DNA of 64,000 nt from Myoxocephalus aenaeus (GCA_038501785.1 JBAMJR010000071.1:1261501-1325500); one strand, 5' to 3'. Shown: positions 1 through 11,625, counted from the stretch's first letter. Translations and numbers: made by a program. Notes: generated by a model from the sequence alone, not told the origin.

Positions 1-400
1 TATGGATGAAATGATATTCCACACGGCCTTGCTTGGTTTGTGGAACCAGAGGCGTACAAGGTCCAGGAAGAAAGCTAGGGCATTTTGACCTAAAGCTAGG
101 GCAGACCTAATTCTACGGTACACGAAATGTGCACTAAATTAATTACTACAAATATTTAACCTCACTTAATCAAAGTCAAACTTTGCAGAGATACTGTTAC
201 CACATAGTGCTATATTATAGTAGGGGGGAAAGCGATGATATGCATAATTAAACAGAGAAAATACATCCTGGAGGTTTTTTTTTTTTCTGAATATCAATTT
301 CTCTTTTTTCTTTCCTGTGTTCTATCATCAACCAATAAACCATTTGGAATTTTTGAGAAAAATGTCTGGGGCTTAACCGGGGTTTAAAAGTTAAGATGAT

Positions 401-468
401 CACGTTGTTACGTGTTCACGTTGTTACGTTTTGTTACGCATTCACGTAGTCACGTGTTCACGTTGTTA
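401..468 (+). promoter_or_regulatory. Cluster of ACGT-core motifs (left arm)
   Basis: Seven ACGT cores and one ACGC occur in about 70 bp, in alternating GTTACGT and TTCACGT contexts, including one CACGTG E-box. The cluster lies about 390 bp upstream of the ATG at 856. bZIP or bHLH factors recognise such cores. A promoter role is inference. Confidence 0.4.
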
Positions 469-855
469 ACTCTCTGTCCGCGGTATCGCGGTGGGACACT
501 CTTTACGTTTCTCCACGTTTCTAAAATATTCATAGCGTCGCGATAATACATCGCAGAAATATAATTTTACGTTTGCCGGAAAGAGGAGACTTCCTTCTTC
601 CGCTGCCTGCGCCCTGCAATTTTTTAACACCATCAGACAATAGTTAGGGCCATCGGCGTGTCATATGACGCTTTGCCAAAAAAGTACTCGTCACATGAAA
701 TCCTTCTCTGGGATTTGTTGAATCATATGTCCGTCAACATTTGGTTAAATAAACGAATCAATGAACACTCAAGAAACGCCCAAACAACAAGCATGTACCT
801 ACACACCTGAGCTCTGAAAACACGCTGGCGTCTTCACTCATAAAGAAGAGATATT

Positions 856-1508
856 ATGGCAAAGGACGCACTTTACTACAGAGGAAGCTGTGGCGACGAT
901 TTTGGCGACGAGGACGACCCTGCAGGCTTTGACTCCTGCGACCAAGAGGAAGATGCAGACAGAAGGGATCCATTTGAAGATGGGTAAGTGTATTTAGATA
1001 CTACACTTTGTGTTGCAATAGCATATTTACGCTAGCAGAGTGAGCACATTTAGCTGGTCCCTTTCTGCTCGAGTCTGGCGTAACACAGGTACGCACGTAG
1101 TCTGTTTACGTTAGCCGTTAGCACAGTTAGCTCAGGCCCTGATCAAAGTCCCTGCTGGAGCTCTGTTACTGTTTTGGTGTGTAATCGTAACTTTCTTTCA
1201 GTGAACTTAGTAGTGACCAGTAGTCATTTATTTTACAGAGGATTCACATCTGCAGCAGTGGACAACATCGCTCCAGACACTACGTCGTCGTGAAAGACTG
1301 ACGACGACCCGGACACTGTTTACCAGGTAGCGTAGGTACACAGCTCCGCTGCACACGTACACCTGTGAACTGTTCAAACTGTGTGTAGTTAGTATTGACT
1401 AAGAGTAATTTATTTTACAGAGAGGATTCACCACTACCAGACCCTCTACCACAGCCATCCCCACCAACCCGGGTCTGTTTTCTATTTCTGAACATGTATA
1501 TTGTGTAA
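856..1508 (+). CDS. Short acidic hypothetical protein, spliced (left arm copy)
   Basis: An ATG at 856 opens a 128-nt exon ending at 983 before a strong donor (GTAAGTG). It encodes an acidic, Asp/Glu-rich stretch beginning MAKDALYYRG and ending DPFEDG. An acceptor after TTTTACAG at 1420 continues the frame with a Pro-rich segment (EDSPLPDPLPQPSP) up to a stop at 1506-1508, about 70 residues in total. An alternative acceptor at 1238 gives a different short end. The acidic start resembles the N-terminus of some transposases, but nothing catalytic follows, so this may be the surviving 5' end of a lost transposase gene. Function is unknown. Confidence 0.4.
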
Positions 1509-2169
1509 ATATATTTTTAATTTATAATACATATTTTTATTTAAAAAAAAATTCATTCGCACACACCCCATGAAGCTTTATCTGCAGTATGAAGTCATTT
1601 CTCAGTCCCATTTTATCATGTTGGTGAAAGGTGTGAAAGACCATATTTCTACTAAAAAAACTATAATATTTTGTTTTTGTTTTAGACATTTATTTACATG
1701 TATCTACCATTGTATTCATATACTTCACTGCTTTTGTGAACCTAAAACCAATTTCCATCACCTAAACCGAGTTACCACCTATATACCACCTGTAAAGTTA
1801 TGTTTGAACACGAAATATGAAGAAATCGAGATTACATTTTTCAGCTTTAGAGTCATATTTTTTCTTTACACTTGGGCCCCTTTTTTTAGTTTGAGCACCT
1901 GCCCCCCAAAATGTCTGTGCACGTGCCTGGCCCAACATCCCAAATACAAATTTGCCTCGGAGAGCTTTACAATCTGTACACATAACATCCCTGTCCCGGG
2001 ACCTCACATCAGATCAGGAAAAACTCCCCAAATAAAGATAGTAAAAACCCTTGCACAGGGAAAAAAGGGAAGAAACCTGAGGGAGAGCCACAGAGGAGGA
2101 TCCCTCTCCCCGGATGGACAGAAGCAATAGATGTCATGTGACCAGAATGAATAAGGTAACGGAGTTACA
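1509..2169. other. Non-coding interior of the left-arm element
   Basis: AT-rich sequence follows the short ORF. A 186-codon open frame crosses 1570-2130 but is Cys/His/Phe-rich with no recognisable domain, and its identical copy sits in the other arm simply because the arms are identical. I do not regard it as a gene. Confidence 0.4.
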
Positions 2170-2181
2170 GCACAGCAGCTT

Positions 2182-2370
2182 CCAGAAAGAGACCAAGACC
2201 AAGAGAGAGACCAAGACCAAGAGAGAGACCAAGACCAATACCAATACCAAAGAAGAGACCGAGACCAAGAGAGAGACCAAGAGAGAGACCAAGGCCACGA
2301 GAGACCAAGAGAGACGGAGAGGCCATGACCAAGAGAGACCAAGACCAAGAGAGAGACAGAGAGACTTTTC
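2182..2370 (+). repeat. Purine-rich minisatellite
   Basis: Tandem variants of ACCAAGACCAAGAGAGAG form a nearly pure purine strand. Open frames through it encode only Lys/Arg/Glu/Thr repeats and are not genes. The mirror copy is at 10764-10952. Confidence 0.85.
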
Positions 2371-2450
2371 CATTTTCACAAATGATCTCCCTTTGTCAAT
2401 TAAGAATTCCAAAATGGTAATGTATGCTGATGACACAACACTGTATACAG
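2367..2450 (+). pseudogene. Reverse-transcriptase fragment of a non-LTR retrotransposon (left arm)
   Basis: The frame encodes an FTNDLP motif followed by MYADDTTLYT, which is reverse-transcriptase motif C with the catalytic YADD. It breaks after 2450 where unrelated AT-rich sequence begins. The frame resumes in style at 3738-3849 and 8190-8860, which suggests one ancestral LINE copy broken by later insertions. Confidence 0.75.
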
Positions 2451-2894
2451 AGATGGGCAGTATTTCTATTACTTTTGAGTATTTTGTCATTTGTATTTGA
2501 TAGGGCCGATAAAAAATCTAATGTAATTTGTAACAAAATACTTTAGAGTGGAGTCATTTTGTATTTAAAATACTCAAAATACTTTCTCCACAAATCCAAA
2601 GACAGTTCACTTATCAAGCTCCTGTTTGTTTGATTTAACACAACCCTCCCCTCTTCAGCTCCGGTTTTGAGACTGTTCTCGTTTGCAGGGATAATATTCC
2701 ACCAGAAATATTTGAAAAGTTAGTTGTTCCAACTAAACTGGCTACTCAGTGGTTGGGTCTCAAGAACCAAAATGGAAGGATCATTATACCATAAAGATGT
2801 CAGTGTGAACCTGTATGAGACACTTAACACTGTAATATAGAACTATGTGGCCTACCATGCCACTGGCCAATGTAAGAGAGAAATAAGTAGGTCC
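2451..2894. other. AT-rich interior sequence
   Basis: This part begins GAGATGGGCAGTATTTC and contains alternating GTATTTTG and CAAAATAC motifs that give it local dyad symmetry, as in MITE-like repeats. No coding potential is visible. Confidence 0.35.
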
Positions 2895-3250
2895 GAAAAA
2901 AAACAAACCCTCAAGGATGTATTTTCTCTTTTTAATTATGCATATCATTGCTTTATTTTCTACCATAAAATAGCACTATATGTTAACAGTATCTCTGCAA
3001 AGTTTGACTTTGATTAAGTGAGGTTAAATATTTTTAGTAATTCATTTAGGGCACATTTCGTGTACCGTAGGTTTAGGTCCCTGAAAGCAAAAATGCCCTA
3101 GCTTTCTTCCTGGACCTTGGACGCCTCTGGTTCCACAACAGAGGTGCTCTGCTCAAGCAGATGCACCAATACATACAAAGCAAGGCCGTGTGAAATATAG
3201 TTTCATCCATAAGTAAGTCATATTTCAGTTTTTGGGCTGGAATGTGGTTG

Positions 3251-3360
3251 CCTCTCAGGGCAGCCCACTGCTCCTTAACCATGGATGGGTCAAATGCAGA
3301 GAAGAATTTCCCCAAGGGGATTAATAAAGGATCATTTCTTTCTTTCTTATATTGCCGGAT
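3251..3360 (+). repeat. Non-LTR retrotransposon 3' tail
   Basis: This stretch reads like the tail of a fish LINE: it contains GGGTCAAATGCAGAGAAGAA, TTCCCC and GGGGATTAATAAAGGATC, and ends in a TTTCTTTCTTT microsatellite. Tails of this kind are abundant in teleost genomes. It abuts the inner terminus of the left-arm element. Confidence 0.6.
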
Positions 3361-3737
3361 TCCATAGATCGTATGCTTTCCAGAAAGGTGTGCCAATTAT
3401 GTGTAGCATTAAGCTAGGGATATAAAAATAGATATTTTCATAACTTGGGGAGCTCTCTCGAGTCATGTTCGAGTCCTTGAGTCATATTTATGGTTTATGT
3501 TAATATTTATGGTTGAATTGTGTTATAAACATGTAAAATGGACATATATACTCTTGTAAGGCCAGGCTTTGTCACATCAGTGGCTCTGGTATCGATTCAT
3601 GGTAGTACGAGGACTTGGAGAGTGAGGAAGACCTCCTGATGAAGAATTCTGGCCCCATTTTTTATGTTTTAAGTCCCATTAATAAAAATATATATACATA
3701 ATCAATCAAGTTGTTGTCTTTTAATAGCTTTTCTTAG
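3361..3737. other. Unassigned sequence with a polyadenylation-like signal
   Basis: No ORF or RNA gene is recognised. CCCATTAATAAAAATATATA near 3675 resembles the end of a transcript or retroposed copy. Confidence 0.3.
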
Positions 3738-3849
3738 TTCCACTGACATTCTGTGACTTGCAACCATTCTGAATCAGGATCTGGAGGGAGTGTCTGATTG
3801 GGTGAAAGTGAACACATTAGCCCTGAACATTTCGAAAACTGAATGTATT
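3738..3849 (+). pseudogene. Reverse-transcriptase fragment, 5' of the PIF-Harbinger insertion
   Basis: The frame reads LNQDLEGVSDWVKVN then LALNISKTECI, typical of the region after YADD in LINE reverse transcriptases. An in-frame TGA lies just upstream. The frame is cut at 3849 by the PIF-Harbinger element and continues at 8193 as VFGSRN once the element and one ATT are removed. Confidence 0.75.
3847..3849 (+). other. Target-site duplication of the PIF-Harbinger element (left)
   Basis: ATT here is repeated at 8190-8192 directly outside the inverted termini. Three-base duplications are characteristic of PIF-Harbinger integration. Confidence 0.8.
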
Positions 3850-4125
3850 GGCCGTTTCTCAATACCCAAGTACACAAGTACGGACTTGTGAACTTCTGGA
3901 GTCCGGACTTGGAGTCCGGACTTCAAAAGTACGGTGAATTGGAACGGCTGCTTACTTGATGACGTCACCACGTTGGCCGCACGTATATTTTAAGAGCCAG
4001 TGGTGGGAAAAGGGTTGTGGAGTATAGGAGATTGGAGATTGCTTTGGATACAAGTTACGTGAGTTAAGAGAGAAGAACGACATATTAGATATAATACCGT
4101 TATAATATAGCTGCTTCTGATTATT

Positions 4126-4212
4126 ATTATATATATATATATATATATATTATTATAGATTATATAGATATAGTACACATCTATATATTATAGATATATT
4201 ATATATTATAAT
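4126..4212. repeat. AT dinucleotide tract
   Basis: A run of TA repeats and degenerate TATAGAT sequence lies just upstream of the transposase start codon. Confidence 0.8.
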
Positions 4213-4213
4213 A

Positions 4214-6419
4214 ATGGATCGGACCCGGAGGGTTGCGATTGCGATCGCAGTCGGCCATCTGTATCAAGAAGCCGAAGAGGAGGCGGCCGAACTCGGGAGG
4301 CGAATCCGTCAAAGAAGAGCCACGATGCAGCGGAGGACGGAGAGGAGACGTGCCTTAATCGCATGTCTTTATTGCTTTGTAAGTCTGTCTTAACATTACG
4401 TTTTTTTTAAAACAGGCTACCCATTGTTCTTCTGTGTAAACTGTCCTCCCACTTATAGCTAGACATGACAGCTTACTTCCTACACCCAAAGAAAAATTTA
4501 TGTAGTTTAATATTGTGTAAAACTTAGATTTAATGTTTTAGGGACATGATCATTTAGTTTAATGTAGTTTCTGCTGCTGTTGTACTGGTTATACTGGGAG
4601 GTGTATCTAATATCTATTCTTTCATATTGGATGAAGGACATACCTGAAACTAGATTACATAGAAAATACCTTTACATTAGAACATTGCTCATGTTAACAT
4701 GTATTGCTTGGCTGTTGGAACATTAATATATATATAAGGTGACAGGTACAGAGGAGGTTTGATACAGTAACATTATAACAGTATTTAAATATTAAATCAA
4801 TTAGTCTATATTTCACATACACACCTACCATGTGTCTTCTTGGTCCACAAACATCAAGAGGTTGATCATCAGTGCAGTTAGATACACAAACACCACTACA
4901 CGTTAAACTAAGGTACTTTGAACCTCATCTGCGTCTCGTATATTAGTCATTAACCAGGACAGACACAAACAGTGTTCATGTCTACGATCCAGAGATCATG
5001 GAGGCTACAGTGACTTCTGGATTCTGGTAAGATAGGTGTGTGTTTTTACACTGCCTGTCGAGCACTAAAATACATAGAAACCTTCTCCAGCATAAGCAAG
5101 CACCTGACCACACAGGTCAGATATTAGAGAGACATTTAATACTGGTAGACTTCAACAATATATATATTTAGAAATCATTCTTTATTATTAAATGGTCAAA
5201 ACACAAATAAATATACTATATACATTAATGCTACAACAATTAATGAACAATGTTTAAAAATAATATCCTTTTTTTCTTTTTAAATAGGACCAGGACCAAA
5301 CTCCTGTTCAAAGATATGTGCAACTGAAGGACCATGTCCCCATGCTTTGCATGTCCTGGTCTGAAGCTGACCTGAGACCAGCCTTCAGGCTCTCCAGGAA
5401 CAGCATTAACATGCTGGTCCAGATGCTGCCCCGGCAAAAAAACCACGGATGGAGCCATGAGCTTGAGCTGCTGGTGACGGTGTACTGGCTTGCTTGTGGC
5501 GCCTCCTACAGGGTCACCTCCGGCATTTTCGCCATGCCACTGTCCACAGTGTGCAGGATCGTCCACAACGTGGTGGATGAAATTATGACGATCCTCCATA
5601 GAGTGGTGCATTTCCCCAAAGCAGAGGAGATGGAGGAGGTGGGGACCGTCTTTGCTCGCCTTGCCGGCCATGAGGCGTTCCGCTGTGCTGCCGGTGCAAT
5701 CGATGGGTGTCACGTCCGGATCCTTCCTCCTGCAGAGCACAAGAGGTCGTACATCAATCGGAAAATGTTCCCCTCAATTCTACTGCAGGGGATCTGTGAT
5801 GCCAAGGGCACATTTCTAGATGTGTACATCGGAAACCCAGGATCGGTCCATGATGCGCTCATGCTGCGGAGGTCGCCGATGTATAAGCGGGCCCTGTACC
5901 CACCAGCTGGGTACTTTCTGTTGGGAGACGGAGGGTACCCGTGTCTGCAACATCCCGTTGCCATCATGACACCCTACCGCCAGCCTGTAGCAAGTAAGAA
6001 CAAACACACACACACCAAATTGTCACTTTGTTGACATCTTACATTTTCTATGTTAATTCACAGGCCAAGTGGAAGCCCGCTACAACAGGCACCATGCGAG
6101 GGCAAGAAACATCATTGAACGCACCTTTGGGGTCCTGAAAACACGCTGGCGCTCCATTTTCTTGAAGGCCCTGGAGATCAAACCGTTGTTTGCCCCAAAG
6201 GTGATCGCCGCCTGTTGTGTCCTTCACAACATTTGTGTGGCAGCAGGTGACATCCTGGAGGAGGAGGAGGAGGAGGAGGAGGAGGAAGGCCCAGAAGAAA
6301 TGGAGGAAGACACTGCTGACAGGAATCTGTCTGGGAACGGGGTCAGAGGAAGGCTTGCTGCCCAGATTTCGGCTCCCGAAGGACTGCCTGCATGTCTGGG
6401 TCAACATGACTACCTGTAG
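4214..6419 (+). CDS. PIF-Harbinger DDE transposase (HARBI1-like nuclease), three exons
   Basis: This enzyme should cut and rejoin the element ends in the nucleus. Exons are 4214-4378, 5288-5993 and 6064-6419, with donors GTAAGT and GTAAGA and acceptors AATAG and CACAG. Phases agree and give 408 residues, typical of the family. Exon 1 encodes a basic, Arg-rich start. The catalytic triad is visible as D194 in AIDGCHV, D269 in LLGDGGYP and E309 in NIIERTFGVLKTRWR. A Glu-rich run follows near the C-terminus. I see no stop or frameshift. Exon 1 is inferred from its ATG, open frame and splice donor, so the exact start is less certain than the core. Confidence 0.88.
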
Positions 6420-6602
6420 ATAACCTCCCCAGAAAATAATTCATTAAGTTTGTGTATATAGTCTTTCGTGTATAAGTTTGTGTATATAGTCTTGTTCTGC
6501 CTAATTAAAGTGTAACTGCCTGACAAAAAATAGGACTGTGTTGTTGTAAATATACTCAATTGCTTTCAAAAATGAATATCCTGGGTTGAAATTCAAACAT
6601 AT

Positions 6603-7403
6603 TTACAGTTTATTTACAAGTTTCTCAAACAGAGACAAGTATCTTTCTGCTCTCTCTGTTGCAGCCCTCTGGCTCTCTGCCTCTCTTGCCACTGCCTCTC
6701 TTTGTCGTTCTTCGTCTCTCTCTGCCTGCTCTTTTAGGAAGTCCAAGACACTCTCTCTTTCCCTGGTCCTCTTCCTTCTCGGCTGCTTGGCACCCCTTGC
6801 TTCTTCAGTAGAAGGGGCAGAGGCCGGTGCACTGACGCTACCACCTGCAGTGGCAGTCAGGTTTGCTGCAACTACCAGGGGCGGACTGATAGAATGCTGC
6901 CCCTGGAGTGCAGCATCCATGACGCTGTACCACTGCCAGGTGGCAGCAGTCACACTACCGGCCTCTACCCCTTTTCCTGTTGGAGGGTCCCTAAGCTCCT
7001 ACAAGTAGGGAATGATTTACTAGTGAGGCTGACTGTCTTTTTGGGGAATCATATTAAATTGAAATATAATACAAAGAAGAGATTACCTTGTACTTGTTCC
7101 TCAAATTGTTCCACCTTTTCCGGGCCTGTTTCACAGTAACCCCCAGGCCAGCTGTGGTAACAAAGTCCCTGGGCAAAACATAAAACCACAGTGACACGGG
7201 TCCAACCCTAACCCTCTTCAATAAGATGTTAAATATTTCAGATTGGGACTGCACAAGGCTACAACCCTTACCTAGACGCAAGAGAAAAGCACTCAAAATC
7301 AATACTCACTCCCATCCAGTCTTGCATGAATATCGACGGCCTGTGAAAAGGCTCTCATTGGCCACACGCCAGTCTATAAGGGCCCGGGTTTCCTCAGATG
7401 TCC
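6603..7403 (-). CDS. Myb/SANT-like DNA-binding protein of the PIF-Harbinger element
   Basis: Harbinger elements encode a second protein that binds DNA and helps import the transposase. On the minus strand I read exons 7403-7310, 7168-7087 and 6998-6603. The first two encode a trihelix/SANT-like domain: EETRALIDWR, then KTGWEDFVTTAGLGVTV and QARKRWNNLRNKYK across a phase-2 intron. The last exon holds a VTAATWQWYSVMDAAL segment, a basic KQPRRKRTRERE patch and a long charged helix ending FEKLVNKL. The first coding exon with the start codon lies upstream of 7403 and was not identified. Confidence 0.8.
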
Positions 7404-8189
7404 CTTAATTTAAATTGCAGGTTATAATGCACATTGCTAGACAGCATAATCAGTCTGTATAATATGGATAGAGAGGAGCTAACAAGTCGGTCAGAAGTTA
7501 AAAGACAGGGCTCTAGGTCAACGTTAAAGTTAAATTAAAATCTAATTATAATAATAAAACGGATTTAACGTTACCTGTAAACAAACCATAGACTATAGAG
7601 ACCAAAAGATTGTTCGTTGGATTCAACCAAACCGAATTATAGCTCATGTTTAACCGTTCAACAGAGACGTCAATACCACCGGCAAATTTCAAACAGACTG
7701 GCCGAGAGCAGGCTGTTCTAGCCGGGCCCCGTGACGCTGAGACCCCGGTGCTGGTTTACTGACGGTCCCGCTAGCGGCTCCGACATTGTCGGCGAATTCT
7801 TTTTTATCGGCTGAATCTCGACAAACCGAAGACCAATTTGATTCTTAAACAACTAACTTATCGCCTAAAACATCCTAAAATTACTTCGCGTGACTTAACA
7901 GCGGTAGTATTTAGAAAGTTTCAACTTACAGTTGTGTGTCGTCTCCTCCGCCATTTCTTCATTCGCTGGAGTGAAATGCATTCTGGGATATTTGGCCATC
8001 CAAAGTACACACAAGTCAGCACCGATGCAGGCTCGGTAAAATGGGAGGAGCGAGCCACAGCCGGGCATTTCGACCGTGCTTGGCTTGATGCGAACTTTGA
8101 ATTGGAACAGTACTTGGGCTCGGACTGATGACGTTTCAGAAGTTCACGAGTACACAAGTACAGAGAAGTACACATATTGAGAAACGGCC
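7404..8189. other. 5' flank of the SANT-like gene and right end of the PIF-Harbinger element
   Basis: The segment should hold the missing first exon of the SANT-like gene and the right terminus. ATG-led stretches exist near 7645 on the minus strand, but I could not confirm splice sites. Confidence 0.4.
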
Positions 8190-8860
8190 ATTGTGTTTGG
8201 CTCAAGGAATATACTTAATGGTGACACACAGCTTCACCTGTCAGGTTCAGCAATAGAACAGGCCAAGAAGGCCAAACTACTGGTGTAGTGTTGAACCAAC
8301 AGTTGTCGTGGTCTGAGCACATTGACGACATTGTCACTAAAATGGGGAGGGGCATAGCTATGACCAGAAAGTGCTTTGCTTATTTAACACTCTCTATTGT
8401 TTGTCAGATGTTACACTCCCTGGTCTTTTGTCACCTGCTATACTGTCCATCCATATGGTCAGTAGCTGCTAAGAAGAACATAAATAAACTACAACTGGTT
8501 CAAAACCGAGCTGCCAGATGAGCAGTCCAGTGTTCAATGACAACTAATACAGCATATATGCATCTCGCCTGTCATGGTTCTCAGTGGAAACTCAACTTCA
8601 CTATGGCCGTCTCACGTTTTTCAGAAAGGTAGTATTTAATCAGAAACCTGAATATTTCTTCAATCAGTTACAATATACATCTAACAGACATAACCATCAC
8701 ACAAGGAATGCTAGCTTAGGTCACTTAATACCTCCAACCCCAAGAATAAGCCTCCTCAAATTTTCGTGCAATTACTGCTTGGAATTTACTACCTCCTCAT
8801 ATAACTGTACACAGCAAAATCAAAAGTGTTGGATTTTCAGTGTTAGGGTTGAGTGTTAAA
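8190..8860 (+). pseudogene. Reverse-transcriptase C-terminal fragment of a non-LTR retrotransposon
   Basis: The frame continues the LINE of 3738-3849 with VFGSRNILNGDTQLHL, then LNQQLSWSEHIDDIV and WSVAAKKNINKLQLVQNRAAR, a classical thumb/C-terminal signature of jockey-like and related fish LINE polymerases. A frameshift near 8285 and an in-frame TGA near 8520 mark it as dead. Confidence 0.8.
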
Positions 8861-10024
8861 ATATAGAGTTATTTCAACTCAGGTTTAGTGTTAATCAACT
8901 CCAAGAGAGTTATTCTTCAAAAAGAGTTGGTGTTAATACAGGGAGTCAAATGTCATATTCTGCAAACAACTCTACAGTGTTGATTTTACACTACAGCTAG
9001 TGTTACCCATTCCCCCAGAAGTCTGCATGTTTGAAAGAGGCGGGAGATTGTTTGACGCAGCCAGACAGACACTCAGACTCTTTTCTGTGGACTGGACATG
9101 TTCGGACATCATTCCAACTGTGACTAGGAAGATTTGTGTGTAAGTATGTCTAAGCATATGTCTAATCATTACATTTTTCTACCCTAGTGTGTATTTCTAC
9201 AGGTAACATTAACGTTGGTAAAGGTATATCCTTGTGGGTTAGCTAACATTAGCTAGCTATCCAGCTCACCATGTTTAGCTAACAGAATAACATAAAAGAA
9301 TGTTTAGCCAAAGACTGTGGTGTTAGCCAAGTAGGATGAATAGTGATATTTTTCTCATTAAGAAATTAGAATAATCAACACACGTTGCAATCACGTTATA
9401 TTATGAACCGTGATATTTTCATGTATAAATCTGCTTCTTAGTAAAGACGTGCGTCAAGGTCTGTGGGTACGGCTGCCATGTGGCTAACGTTCTAAGCTAG
9501 CATGTACAGTCAAGAACGTTTGCTAGCATTTGTGTGTGTCGATATAATGCGTGACCAGATGTCAAATGTCAGAAGGAGTAGTCATTAAAACAAGCTGTAG
9601 ACAAAAATGTCTGCACAGTGGAGACGTGAAGAGATTTGCAAGCTTGCTGTTCTGGCCGACACATAACGTTAGCTAAATAGACAGTCAGGCTCTTTTAAGT
9701 GAACAGTGGGAGAGCCGGGCGCTCCATGCAATCGTCGCAGAAGTCAAGGCGCTGCCACTCTTCCAAATGACCTGCATTATGTTAACACGTCCCACACAGA
9801 CGATCTCCTCAAGGGTTGGGCCGAACAAAGTGTAGAAAAGCGGGTCAGTACACCACTTTTATCACCGTTTTAAAAACCGGACGCGTGTCTGTTTTCAATC
9901 CGCCCAAAATGGTCGGAATTCGGACGCCAGATTTAGACAAACCACGCCGAATTGTAGAGCCACGGATAACCTTCAATTCGGCTGGAGGAAGTTTTCAATA
10001 GCGGGTCCGTAAACCGCTTTACCC
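8861..10024. other. Unassigned sequence between the LINE fragment and the right inverted-repeat arm
   Basis: The first 150 bp are rich in AGTGTTAAAAT, GAGTTATT and AACTCTACAGTGTTGATTTTACAC motifs like those of fish non-autonomous repeats. The rest contains several AGCTAAC/GTTAGCT motifs but no convincing ORF, RNA gene or splice-linked exon. Confidence 0.35.
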
Positions 10025-10683
10025 GAAGAAAGCTAGGGCATTTTTGCTTTCAGGGACCTAAACCTACGGTACACGAAATGTGCCCTAAATGAATTACTAA
10101 AAATATTTAACCTCACTTAATCAAAGTCAAACTTTGCAGAGATACTGTTAACATATAGTGCTATTTTATGGTAGAAAATAAAGCAATGATATGCATAATT
10201 AAAAAGAGAAAATACATCCTTGAGGGTTTGTTTTTTTTCGGACCTACTTATTTCTCTCTTACATTGGCCAGTGGCATGGTAGGCCACATAGTTCTATATT
10301 ACAGTGTTAAGTGTCTCATACAGGTTCACACTGACATCTTTATGGTATAATGATCCTTCCATTTTGGTTCTTGAGACCCAACCACTGAGTAGCCAGTTTA
10401 GTTGGAACAACTAACTTTTCAAATATTTCTGGTGGAATATTATCCCTGCAAACGAGAACAGTCTCAAAACCGGAGCTGAAGAGGGGAGGGTTGTGTTAAA
10501 TCAAACAAACAGGAGCTTGATAAGTGAACTGTCTTTGGATTTGTGGAGAAAGTATTTTGAGTATTTTAAATACAAAATGACTCCACTCTAAAGTATTTTG
10601 TTACAAATTACATTAGATTTTTTATCGGCCCTATCAAATACAAATGACAAAATACTCAAAAGTAATAGAAATACTGCCCATCT

Positions 10684-10767
10684 CTGTATACAGTGTTGTG
10701 TCATCAGCATACATTACCATTTTGGAATTCTTAATTGACAAAGGGAGATCATTTGTGAAAATGGAAA
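10684..10767 (-). pseudogene. Reverse-transcriptase fragment (right arm copy)
   Basis: Mirror copy of the YADD-containing fragment at 2367-2450. Confidence 0.75.
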
Positions 10768-10952
10768 AGTCTCTCTGTCTCTCTCTTGGTCTTGGTCTCT
10801 CTTGGTCATGGCCTCTCCGTCTCTCTTGGTCTCTCGTGGCCTTGGTCTCTCTCTTGGTCTCTCTCTTGGTCTCGGTCTCTTCTTTGGTATTGGTATTGGT
10901 CTTGGTCTCTCTCTTGGTCTTGGTCTCTCTCTTGGTCTTGGTCTCTTTCTGG
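10764..10952 (-). repeat. Minisatellite, right arm copy
   Basis: Pyrimidine-rich on the plus strand (TCTCTCTTGGTCTTGGTC units). No copy-number change relative to the left arm is apparent, which is unusual for a minisatellite and again points to a very recent duplication or active homogenisation. Confidence 0.85.
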
Positions 10953-11625
10953 AAGCTGCTGTGCTGTAACTCCGTTACCTTATTCATTCTGGTCACATGA
11001 CATCTATTGCTTCTGTCCATCCGGGGAGAGGGATCCTCCTCTGTGGCTCTCCCTCAGGTTTCTTCCCTTTTTTCCCTGTGCAAGGGTTTTTACTATCTTT
11101 ATTTGGGGAGTTTTTCCTGATCTGATGTGAGGTCCCGGGACAGGGATGTTATGTGTACAGATTGTAAAGCTCTCCGAGGCAAATTTGTATTTGGGATGTT
11201 GGGCCAGGCACGTGCACAGACATTTTGGGGGGCAGGTGCTCAAACTAAAAAAAGGGGCCCAAGTGTAAAGAAAAAATATGACTCTAAAGCTGAAAAATGT
11301 AATCTCGATTTCTTCATATTTCGTGTTCAAACATAACTTTACAGGTGGTATATAGGTGGTAACTCGGTTTAGGTGATGGAAATTGGTTTTAGGTTCACAA
11401 AAGCAGTGAAGTATATGAATACAATGGTAGATACATGTAAATAAATGTCTAAAACAAAAACAAAATATTATAGTTTTTTTAGTAGAAATATGGTCTTTCA
11501 CACCTTTCACCAACATGATAAAATGGGACTGAGAAATGACTTCATACTGCAGATAAAGCTTCATGGGGTGTGTGCGAATGAATTTTTTTTTAAATAAAAA
11601 TATGTATTATAAATTAAAAATATAT

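Larger units (their letters stand above)
1..3109 (+). repeat. Left arm of 3.1-kb inverted repeat
   Basis: The reverse complement of this segment is found at 10025-13133. Positions pair as x with 13134-x from one end to the other, so there is no net insertion or deletion over 3109 bp. I noticed only isolated substitutions, for example near 698. The arm probably continues left of the window. The inner edge at 3109 falls inside a terminal repeat of the element described for 1-3250. Such high identity means a recent inverted duplication, gene conversion between arms, or an assembly artefact. Confidence 0.95.
1..3250. mobile_element. DNA-transposon-like unit with long terminal inverted repeats (left copy)
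   Basis: Sequence at 1-285 reappears in reverse complement at 2895-3250, diverged by substitutions and small indels, so the unit has terminal inverted repeats of about 300 bp. The outer terminus is cut by the window edge; the inner one ends near 3250 at the rightmost shared sequence GAATGTGGTTG. Between them lie a cluster of ACGT motifs, a short spliced ORF, a purine-rich minisatellite and a LINE fragment. No transposase was recognised, so the unit is non-autonomous or gutted. The superfamily is not determined. Confidence 0.6.
3850..8189 (+). mobile_element. PIF-Harbinger DNA transposon, apparently complete
   Basis: The 4340-bp element has perfect 15-bp terminal inverted repeats (GGCCGTTTCTCAATA) and is flanked by ATT duplications. 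Subterminal AAGTAC and GAACTTCTG motifs recur near both ends. It carries the two genes expected of the superfamily: a DDE nuclease on the plus strand (4214-6419) and a Myb/SANT-like protein on the minus strand (6603 to at least 7403), converging on the segment 6420-6602. Both show open frames across spliced exons, so the element may be autonomous or only recently silent. Confidence 0.9.

Noticed and set aside
1570..2130. 186-codon ORF (and its mirror at 11004-11564)
   Set aside because: No domain, unusual composition, no splice or promoter support; identity of the mirror copy follows from the inverted repeat.
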